The position numbers and the translations under genes were made by a program. Below the pieces are notes generated by a model, which saw only the letters and a program-made list of their open reading frames with translations, had not been told where the DNA came from and searched no databases. This document shows positions 1-6,253 of a stretch of DNA of 12,508 bases, in pieces. Position 1 is the stretch's first letter; each line of letters opens with the position of its first letter. The DNA comes from Phycisphaerales bacterium UBA1926 (GTDB lineage Bacteria > Planctomycetota > Phycisphaerae > Phycisphaerales > UBA1924): contig DDFO01000036.1 of the NCBI GenBank assembly GCA_002337215.1, forward strand, positions 64,267 to 76,774. The letters are read 5' to 3'.

Positions 1-1946
1 CATCGGCTCGCACCACATCCCAGGCTCCCCTCCCGCATCGAACCCGGGACCGCACTGATCGCCTCCTCGGTCGCAACGATCACGACCGGCAGCGTCAGCA
101 ACGCCAGCGTCAACGCCGCCCAGAGAATCCCTCGCGTACCGAACGTGGGCTGCTCAGGCAGACGCTCGGCAAAGAAGCCGCCAAAATAGGGTGTCTTCCA
201 GATCAGATACCCCGCGAGGCACACGCACGCGAGCCACCCCCAGCCCGCGAAAAGCCCCGGGAGCTTGCCCCGGAGCCCGTCCCCGCGCTGCAGAGGCCCG
301 CCGTCCGAGCCCATCGCGGTCAGCGACGCCGCGATCCCGATCACCAGCACGAGCGACGCGATCAGTGTCCACCAAGGCACCGTGGGCAGCGCGGTCGCGC
401 CGGGTCCGGCGTCCACGTACCCGCCCAGCGTGTAACAGAAGAACCCGAGCCCGAACATCCCGTACACGATGCTGGGAACACCCGCGAGGTTGTTGATCGC
501 GATCCGGATCGCGCTGGTCACCACGCCCTGCGTCGCATACTCCCGCAGGTAGATCGCCGCGACGACCCCGAGGGGCACCACCGTGACCGTCAGGAGCAGC
601 GTCAGCACCACCGTGCCCACGATGACCGGGAACACCCCGCCCTCGCCCGGGCTCTCGCCCGGGGGCTTGGATAGAAAGTCACCCCAGCGTTTGAGATAGA
701 CCCCGACCCGGCCCGCGAGCCCCAGCCGGTTCGTCTCCACGATCCGCGTCGCTTGGGACAGCCGCATGGGTTCGTTCGGCGTTGCCTGCGACTCGGGGGC
801 AAACCGCCCCATCCCGGGGTCCATGATCTCGAGCCGGACCGTGCGGTCCATCCGCTCGAGCATCCGGACCTCAGCGAGCAACGCGTCCCGCCGCGTGATC
901 AACTCCGCGCGTTCGCTCGCGACCTCCGCGCTGATCGACGCGAGTTCCGACGCAGTCACCGAGCCTCGAGCGAACGGCCGCTCAAGGACGACAAAGAGCG
1001 CACACGCCGCGACCGCGACGAAGCACAGCGTCCGCAGCCCCGAGACAAGACCCTTCGCGTGCTCGATCCGAGTCATGCGCACGCCGGCAGCCCCGAACGC
1101 AACGACGCCCGCAAGCGCACCGAACCACGCCGCGAGCGGCGCACCGCGATCGGTGCGCGTCCCGGCCCGCTCCGCTCGGCGGACCTTCCACGCCAGCGAG
1201 TCAATCTTGTCCTGAGTCCGCGGGATCTCGTCGCGTTGCAGGGTCTGGATCCGTGCGCGACGCGACCGGAGATCGTCCCGGATCGTGCGGTAAACCTCGA
1301 GCGTTTCGCCAGGCCCATCGGTGATGCGAACGGTCTGAAGCACCGTGCGCACGCCGTCGGACTCGTCGACAACCTCTCGGACCGCAGCACCCTCGCCATA
1401 CTCGGTCGCCGCCACGCCGTCGGGCGCAAATGGCACCGTGGTGTCCTCTTCAATTTCTGAGCGCACGATCACCGCCGAAGGCACACCGACGAAGACCCCC
1501 CACTCGTCCCGCTCGACAAGGACCGCGTCCTCTGCGACCGACCGCGCCGCGATCTCGAAGCCCGGGACCCACACGAACGCGTCCCGCCCGATGTCGCGGT
1601 TGCCGAGCCGGAAGCGGTAGCGCGTCGCCCGGCCTTCCGGATCCAGAACCTCACCGGCGGCCCCCAGTTCATTGATGCGCGCCGAATCACTGTCGCCGGG
1701 CACGAACGTCTCGGTCCCCATCGGCAAGCCGAGGAATGTCTCCCCCGACTTGAGTTCGATCCGCTCGATCGGGCGCGGCCAGAGCGTCACGAGCCCCTCG
1801 CTCGCGATGATGAGCAGGGTGACCGCGACGAGCGCGAGACAGGTAATCAGCGCCGACCCGGTGAGCCAGACCGCGGGCTCGCCGTGCGCGCTCGGGGGCG
1901 TGCGCCGGCGGGTCGTCGGTGTCGTGCTCGGGATCGGTTCGCTCAA
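1..1946 (-). CDS. pstA: Phosphate ABC transporter permease PstA, enlarged N-terminus; 3' end outside window
   Basis: Second membrane subunit of the inner-membrane phosphate importer; with PstC it forms the channel that receives phosphate from PstS. The visible 648 residues stop inside the EAA loop (EAISAVPGSMREGSLGCGAS, about 628-647) that contacts the PstB ATPase, so roughly 90 residues are missing. The permease core starts near 415 (VGVYLKRWGDF), then a helix ending in PLGVVAAIYLREYA (458-471) and the family motif NNLAGVPSIVYGMFGLGFF (485-503). Before it lie a membrane helix (29-49), a probable extracytoplasmic domain (55-215), a charged helical segment (216-262), two closely spaced membrane helices (271-289, 300-321) and another charged helical segment (331-370). 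E. coli PstA has about 296 residues, so the extension is large. I chose the TTG start at 1946 because GGAGAG precedes it by 9 bases and it keeps the first membrane helix. It follows pstC by 34 bases. Confidence 0.9.
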   Translation of the reverse strand, partial: MSEPIPSTTPTTRRRTPPSAHGEPAVWLTGSALITCLALVAVTLLIIASEGLVTLWPRPIERIELKSGETFLGLPMGTETFVPGDSDSARINELGAAGEVLDPEGRATRYRFRLGNRDIGRDAFVWVPGFEIAARSVAEDAVLVERDEWGVFVGVPSAVIVRSEIEEDTTVPFAPDGVAATEYGEGAAVREVVDESDGVRTVLQTVRITDGPGETLEVYRTIRDDLRSRRARIQTLQRDEIPRTQDKIDSLAWKVRRAERAGTRTDRGAPLAAWFGALAGVVAFGAAGVRMTRIEHAKGLVSGLRTLCFVAVAACALFVVLERPFARGSVTASELASISAEVASERAELITRRDALLAEVRMLERMDRTVRLEIMDPGMGRFAPESQATPNEPMRLSQATRIVETNRLGLAGRVGVYLKRWGDFLSKPPGESPGEGGVFPVIVGTVVLTLLLTVTVVPLGVVAAIYLREYATQGVVTSAIRIAINNLAGVPSIVYGMFGLGFFCYTLGGYVDAGPGATALPTVPWWTLIASLVLVIGIAASLTAMGSDGGPLQRGDGLRGKLPGLFAGWGWLACVCLAGYLIWKTPYFGGFFAERLPEQPTFGTRGILWAALTLALLTLPVVIVATEEAISAVPGSMREGSLGCGASR

Positions 1947-1955
1947 GGCTTCTTG

Positions 1956-1961
1956 CTCTCC
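1956..1961 (-). promoter_or_regulatory. Ribosome binding site deciding the TTG start of pstA
   Basis: GGAGAG on the minus strand, 9 bases before a TTG codon at 1944-1946. It supports TTG initiation. The first in-frame ATG (1719-1721) would remove the N-terminal membrane helix. The rare start codon and the 34-base gap after pstC would be consistent with lower PstA output or coupling to pstC, but that is inference. Confidence 0.6.
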
Positions 1962-1980
1962 GGGGTTCGGTGCTGTGCGC

Positions 1981-4593
1981 TCAGAGCGCTGCGTTCTTCT
2001 TGCGGAAATGCTGGCGGACGAGCTCCGCGCTCGTGTTGATCACCAGTGTCATCAGAAAGAGCACGAGCCCGCACAGGAAGAGGACGCGGTAGTGCGTGCT
2101 CGCACGGGGCGCCTCGGGCAACTCAACGGCGATGTTCGCTGCGAGCGTGCGGAACCCGCTGAAGATGTTCATCGTCATCTCGGGGGTGTTGCCGGTCGCC
2201 ATCAGCACGATCATCGTCTCGCCGACGGCCCGCCCGAGCCCGACCATCACGGCGCTGAAGATGCCCGACGCCGCGACCGGGAGCACGACCCGCACGGCGG
2301 TCTGCCAGGGCGTCGCGCCGACGCCCAGCGACGCCGACCTCAGGCTCACCGGCACGCTGCGGATCGCGTCCTCGCTGATCGTGTAGATGATCGGGATCAC
2401 CGCGATCCCCATGATCAGGCCCACCACCAGCGTGTTCCGCTGGCTGAACGGCCCGAAGATCGAGTCGCGCGGATCGAAGCCCATCCCCGACAAGGCCGTC
2501 GCGATCGCGACCGCACCGAGCACCGAGACCGCGAGGTTGATCAACAACCGCACCGACTCGACCGCGTTCGGCCCCAGTGATTCGTGTCGGTCCCCCGCTT
2601 GAGAAGCCACCCGCCGCCAGATCTGATTGAGCAGTGTGCCGTCGATCAGCAGCACGACGCCGACGACGATCGGGAGCATCGCCAGCGTCCAGCCGGGCGC
2701 CGGGCCGCCGTGCTCGCGTTCGAGCCACCCGCGGATCGACCCGCCCCCTTCGCCCGTGGGGAACAGGCCGCTCTCGATCCATCCGCCCGCCGGGATCGCG
2801 AGCAGCACGCCCCCGATCGTCGCGACAAGGATCGCACCGAACTGGCCGGCGGCGCCCCACCGCACCCGCGTGTTCCGCGGGATCATCCGCCACGCGTGCG
2901 CGGCGAGCACGACAACAATGGGGCCGGTTGCCGCGAGCACCAGCACCCGGGGGAGCTGGTCGCGCACGAACGGGGCGACGACCATCGCCGCCATGAACCC
3001 GAGCACGACAGAGGGCAGCGACGCCATCAGCTCAATCGAGGGCTTGACGTACTTGCGGACCCGCGGGCTCAGAAACTCTCCCGAGTAGATCGCCGCGAGC
3101 ACCGCGAGCGGGGCGGCGATCAGCATCGCGACGATCGTCGCCTTCATCGTGCCCCAGATCAGCGGCACGAGGCTGTACTTGGGCTCGGCGCTCGCATCAC
3201 CCGTCGACTGGTACACAAACGCGGCCTCGTCGTACCCCTCGTAAGGCATCTTCCCGAACAGCGCGCCGAACGACGCCTCGACATGACCCGGCTCGACCGC
3301 GGTGACCGACGCCTCGCCTCGGGAATCAACAACCATGAACGCGTCGGACCCCGGTGAGGCCGCCGCCGCGGCAATCGCGTCGAAGCCGTCGGGGGCGACG
3401 GAGACAATCCGTTTTCGGCTCCCTTGGTTGAACATCACCGCGGACCCGTCTTCGAGCCCGACGACGATCGTCCGATCGCGGTCTCCGGGGCGGATCGTGC
3501 TGACCGACGCGTCGCCGATTTTGCGTTCCATCCGCCGGACGAGCCTGGGAGGTGTGCCGACAATGGACCAGGCGGATACGACGCCCGCTTCGTCTCCGGT
3601 AAGCAACGTCTGAGCCCCGAGCGCCATCGCAGAAGCGGTGATGGGCGCCACGTCGCCGGCCGAGGGGTCGAGTTCAAGCACACGGACCGCGTCGCTCTCC
3701 GCCTCGCGGTCGATCGCTGCGATGCGTCCCGATTCCCACATCAAAAACGCCCAATGGCCGTCTCCCGAGGCGTACACGCGGTCGGGCAGCGTTCCGATCT
3801 GCTCGGCGGTGACCGAGAACGCGTCGGACCGGGCGCGGTAGCGGACCGCGCCGCCCAGAGCCCGTCGCCCGCCGAGATCACCCGTCCGGATCTCGGACCC
3901 GCTGATCCCGGCGAACGCCCTCGAGCGCTCTGTCTGCCCTCGCGTGTCGAACGTGCCACCCGTTTCGGCGTCCGCGAACGGGCCCAGCCGACTGATCGAC
4001 ATCGACCAGCGCCGCAGCCCACCGTCCTCGAAGGACTGCACGAAGGTGCCTGGGGGCGCGTCGCTGCTGGCAAGCTCGCCGGGCTCTGCCGCATCGCCGA
4101 AGGGCTCCCACGAGAACTCGGGGCGTGCGATCACGAATCCGCCGTTCTCGAGGCTGAGCGTGAGCCAGCCCTCGCCCGGCTCTGCTCGGACTGCCGAAGG
4201 AACGCCGCCGTCTTCGAGCGCCGGACGCTCGGTGAGCGGATCGCCTGTTGAAAGATCGCGGACGCGGATCATCCCGTCCGCGTCGAGGCTCAGGACCCGG
4301 CCGAACGCGCTGTCCACCGACATCCAGAGCGGGGCCCGGTCGCCCATGCTGAATCGGGCGGTCTCGCCAAGGTTGACCCCGGGGGCGAAGAGCGGCGCCG
4401 CGCTGACGACAAGGAAGACACAGATCCCCAGCATCGCGAGCAGCACGATGAGCCCGCCGAACGAGATCAGCACAGACGCGGCCCGGTCCTGCACGCGCAC
4501 CCAGGTCGCCGTGCGACGGCCGCGCGCGGCCCGGTGCGCCGCGTTTCCCGCAGCGCCACCGCTGAATCCTGGGCTTTCACCCCCCGCGTCCAT
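1981..4593 (-). CDS. pstC: Phosphate ABC transporter permease PstC with beta-propeller-like insert
   Basis: Membrane subunit of the phosphate importer, partner of PstA and PstB, 870 residues against about 319 in E. coli. A basic N-terminus precedes membrane helix 1 (about 41-66). Residues 75-440 are a predicted extracytoplasmic region with repeated short beta-strand units typical of WD40/PQQ-like propellers (RVLSLDADGMIRVRDLSTG, TLLTGDEAGVVSAWSI, TIVVGLEDGSAVMFN). The permease core resumes at about 475 (PLIWGTMKATIVAMLIAAP) with SIELMASLPSVVLGFMAAMV (519-538), a membrane-rich insert (545-705), then the EAA loop SEDAIRSVPVSLRSASLGVG (740-759) and GLGRAVGETMIVLMATGNT (785-803), diagnostic of PstC. 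Propeller-bearing long PstC proteins are known in other bacteria, for example gammaproteobacteria. The ATG has GGAG 8 bases upstream and lies 25 bases after pstS. What the propeller binds is unknown. Confidence 0.93.
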   Translation of the reverse strand: MDAGGESPGFSGGAAGNAAHRAARGRRTATWVRVQDRAASVLISFGGLIVLLAMLGICVFLVVSAAPLFAPGVNLGETARFSMGDRAPLWMSVDSAFGRVLSLDADGMIRVRDLSTGDPLTERPALEDGGVPSAVRAEPGEGWLTLSLENGGFVIARPEFSWEPFGDAAEPGELASSDAPPGTFVQSFEDGGLRRWSMSISRLGPFADAETGGTFDTRGQTERSRAFAGISGSEIRTGDLGGRRALGGAVRYRARSDAFSVTAEQIGTLPDRVYASGDGHWAFLMWESGRIAAIDREAESDAVRVLELDPSAGDVAPITASAMALGAQTLLTGDEAGVVSAWSIVGTPPRLVRRMERKIGDASVSTIRPGDRDRTIVVGLEDGSAVMFNQGSRKRIVSVAPDGFDAIAAAAASPGSDAFMVVDSRGEASVTAVEPGHVEASFGALFGKMPYEGYDEAAFVYQSTGDASAEPKYSLVPLIWGTMKATIVAMLIAAPLAVLAAIYSGEFLSPRVRKYVKPSIELMASLPSVVLGFMAAMVVAPFVRDQLPRVLVLAATGPIVVVLAAHAWRMIPRNTRVRWGAAGQFGAILVATIGGVLLAIPAGGWIESGLFPTGEGGGSIRGWLEREHGGPAPGWTLAMLPIVVGVVLLIDGTLLNQIWRRVASQAGDRHESLGPNAVESVRLLINLAVSVLGAVAIATALSGMGFDPRDSIFGPFSQRNTLVVGLIMGIAVIPIIYTISEDAIRSVPVSLRSASLGVGATPWQTAVRVVLPVAASGIFSAVMVGLGRAVGETMIVLMATGNTPEMTMNIFSGFRTLAANIAVELPEAPRASTHYRVLFLCGLVLFLMTLVINTSAELVRQHFRKKNAAL

Positions 4594-4599
4594 GAGGCA

Positions 4600-4611
4600 G
4601 GCTCCGGAGCC
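4600..4611. repeat. 12-base perfect palindrome over the pstC ribosome binding site
   Basis: GGCTCCGGAGCC in the pstS-pstC gap. On the minus strand its GGAG half (4602-4605) is the likely Shine-Dalgarno of pstC, 8 bases from the ATG. A small hairpin here could mask the site and lower PstC relative to PstS. Short GC palindromes are common by chance in GC-rich DNA, so the regulatory reading is weak. Confidence 0.35.
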
Positions 4612-4618
4612 GATTCGA

Positions 4619-5599
4619 TCAGAAGCCGGGCTCGAGCCCCAGCTTGCGGAGTTCCTGACGGGCGAGTTCCGCGCTGAGCGGGAACGCGCCGTCCTTCACG
4701 ACCGACTCCTGACCCTGCTTCGAGTAGATCAGGCGGATGAACTCCTCTGTCAGCGGATCAATCGCTTTGCGTTTGTCGAAGTTGAGGTAGAGGTAGAGGA
4801 ACCGGGCGAGCGGATAATCCCCGCTGAACGCGTTGTCGACCGACGGGCCGAACGCTTCCTCGCCTGCTTCGAACGCAACGGGCACCACCTTGACATCCGG
4901 CGTGCGATACCCGATGCCCGAGTACCCGATCGCCGACGGATCGCGTGAGATCGCGTTCACGACGCCCGACGAGCCGGGGTTCTCCTGCACGGTGGGCTTG
5001 AAGTCGTTGCCGCCGCAGGCGTACTTCTTGAAATACTTGTAGGTGCCAGATGCTGAGTTGCGCCCCGTGAGCGTGATCGGGCGGTCTTCCCAGGCCCCGT
5101 CTTCAACACCAAGGTCGCCCCAGGTCATCTGCTCGGAGCCTTTCACCGAGAAGATCTTCTCGATCTGGTCGAGCGTGAGCGATTCGATCGGGTTGTCCTT
5201 GTTTACGAACAACGCCACGCAATCGATCGCGACCCGGAGTTCGGTCGGCTGATAGCCGAACTTCCCGACGAATCGGTCCTTCTCCTCATCGCTCATCGCC
5301 CGGCTCATCGGGCCGAACTGAGCCTGCGTCTCGAGCAGCGCCGGGGGGGCCGTGGACGATCCTTTGCCCTCGACTTGAACCCGGACGGCGGGGTGTTTCT
5401 CGTTGAAGCTCTGCGCCCAGCCTTGGACGAGGTTGAGCATCGTGTCCGATCCGATCGAACGCAGGCTGCCGCCCACAACCCTCTTGGGGCCGTACACCGG
5501 GAGTTCATCGTCGAGCCTGACATCACCGCCCGCGAGAACCCCCGCGGCCGAAGCCGTCAGGCAGAGACCCACCGCCAGCACTTTTCGAAGCACGCTCAT
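4619..5599 (-). CDS. pstS: Phosphate ABC transporter substrate-binding protein PstS
   Basis: Periplasmic high-affinity phosphate receptor that hands phosphate to PstC/PstA; 326 residues, normal for the family. The N-terminus MSVLRKVLAVGLCLTASAAG continues to VLAG, a Sec signal peptide with likely cleavage after VLA (residue 23). Ligand-site motifs are in the expected order: SIGSDTML (48-55), GKGSSTAPP (78-86), FGPMSRAM (95-102) and GRNSASGTYKYF (179-190), the last matching the phosphate-binding RxxxSGT loop. At the position where E. coli PstS has its DxGASD aspartate segment this protein has GPMSR, a variant known in some other PstS proteins. Start: ATG with GAGGAG at 5607-5612, 7 bases upstream. 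It is first in the pst cluster, and any promoter should lie in the 108-base gap before it. I saw no convincing match to the E. coli Pho box. Confidence 0.95.
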   Translation of the reverse strand: MSVLRKVLAVGLCLTASAAGVLAGGDVRLDDELPVYGPKRVVGGSLRSIGSDTMLNLVQGWAQSFNEKHPAVRVQVEGKGSSTAPPALLETQAQFGPMSRAMSDEEKDRFVGKFGYQPTELRVAIDCVALFVNKDNPIESLTLDQIEKIFSVKGSEQMTWGDLGVEDGAWEDRPITLTGRNSASGTYKYFKKYACGGNDFKPTVQENPGSSGVVNAISRDPSAIGYSGIGYRTPDVKVVPVAFEAGEEAFGPSVDNAFSGDYPLARFLYLYLNFDKRKAIDPLTEEFIRLIYSKQGQESVVKDGAFPLSAELARQELRKLGLEPGF

Positions 5600-5707
5600 T
5601 GCTCGGCTCCTCGTCGGTTTCCGTGTCGGATCGATTCAGGATACCCGAATCCGGTATCGGGTCCGATCACCCCGGATGCGCTCATACTAGACCGAGCAAA
5701 TCGCGAC
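5600..5707 (-). promoter_or_regulatory. Intergenic gap upstream of pstS, likely promoter region
   Basis: This is the only gap over 40 bases between genes in the window and the natural place for a pst promoter. It holds the pstS ribosome binding site, a TAGTAT hexamer (minus strand, near 5682-5687) that could be a -10 element without a recognisable -35, and a 20-base interrupted inverted repeat (5643-5662). No clear Pho box or uridine-tailed terminator is visible, so read-through from the secretin-lipoprotein pair into pst cannot be excluded. Confidence 0.35.
5643..5662. repeat. Interrupted inverted repeat upstream of pstS
   Basis: The arms ACCCGA and TCGGGT are separated by 8 bases. It lies in the pstS leader region, about 45-60 bases before the ATG. 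It could be an operator or leader hairpin. It lacks a following T tract in the transcribed direction, so it does not look like an intrinsic terminator. Chance occurrence is quite possible. Confidence 0.3.
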
Positions 5708-6253
5708 TCAGGAGTCAGATTCGCCCAAGCCGAGGCGCATCGTGGCCGCGGAGGGGCTCACGACCCGCTGGCCCGTTTTCGCCCGTGTGAAGATTGCGCG
5801 AAGGCTGACGGGGACCGACCGGAAACGGTCTCGCCCCGGCCCGAGTCGGAGCGCAAACCGGTAGCACACCCCGGCGGGTGAGTCCCCCATCGCCGAGGCC
5901 GTCTCCGCTTCCGGGAAGATCCAGCGGCCGATCTCCTGTCCCTCTCGTGTCGAGATCAGGAACTCGAATTCGCCGCGTTCGGCGAGGGGGAGCTGGTAGC
6001 GTGAACCGTCGCCGAACAGGTAGACCGTCACCGGGATCGTGTCGGGAAACGCGTTCCCGTCAGCATCGCTCGGCACACCCGCGGTCAGCAGCATCTGCTG
6101 CGGCTCGATCCCCGACGGACGCGACGGTCGAGAAATTGTCGGCCGATCCCGGCCGGGCGTCGAGGGCGTGACCTCCGAGACGCAGCCGACAACCGCGGAC
6201 ATGCCGATGAGCACTCCGGCGACCACGAGCCCTCTCCGAGCGCTGCCGATCAC
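5708..6253 (-). CDS. Putative lipoprotein overlapping the secretin gene; candidate secretin partner
   Basis: A 181-residue protein of no family I recognise. Basic residues (SARRG) and a hydrophobic stretch end at SAVVGC (19-24), a lipobox-like site with Cys24, so it is probably lipid-anchored after signal peptidase II cleavage. The -3 residue is Val rather than the preferred Leu, so this is not certain. A Pro/Ser/Arg-rich linker (29-52) follows. The rest (55-175) looks like one small beta-rich domain containing SDADGNAFPDTIPVTVYLFG (62-81), an Asp/Asn loop that might bind metal, then GEFEFLIST and CYRFALRLG. The GTG start overlaps the secretin stop by four bases (GTGA), which implies translational coupling. 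Pilotins are lipoproteins that target secretins to the outer membrane and are sometimes encoded next to them; that role is inferred from position only. Confidence 0.7.
   Translation of the reverse strand: MIGSARRGLVVAGVLIGMSAVVGCVSEVTPSTPGRDRPTISRPSRPSGIEPQQMLLTAGVPSDADGNAFPDTIPVTVYLFGDGSRYQLPLAERGEFEFLISTREGQEIGRWIFPEAETASAMGDSPAGVCYRFALRLGPGRDRFRSVPVSLRAIFTRAKTGQRVVSPSAATMRLGLGESDS
6250..6253 (-). promoter_or_regulatory. GTGA stop-start overlap coupling secretin and lipoprotein
   Basis: On the minus strand GTGA holds both the GTG start of the lipoprotein (6251-6253) and the TGA stop of the secretin (6250-6252). Such four-base overlaps usually mean termination-reinitiation by the same ribosome, giving linked output of the two proteins. 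G-rich sequence about 5-9 bases upstream (GGGGAC) could serve as a weak ribosome binding site. Confidence 0.6.

Noticed and set aside
1719..1721. ATG as start of pstA
   Set aside because: It would delete the N-terminal membrane helix, whereas the upstream TTG has a good ribosome binding site and sits just after pstC.
2123..2893. 256-codon minus-strand frame overlapping pstC
   Set aside because: It lies in a different frame inside the continuous PstC reading frame. PstC shows no frameshift, so this is a shadow.
1672..4948. Several plus-strand frames of 250-334 codons opposite the pst genes
   Set aside because: All are antisense to pstA, pstC and pstS, whose products are recognised by family motifs. 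They have no start context or domain signal of their own.
5643..5662. Inverted repeat as an intrinsic terminator
   Set aside because: The stem is only six pairs with an eight-base loop and no T tract follows on the minus strand.
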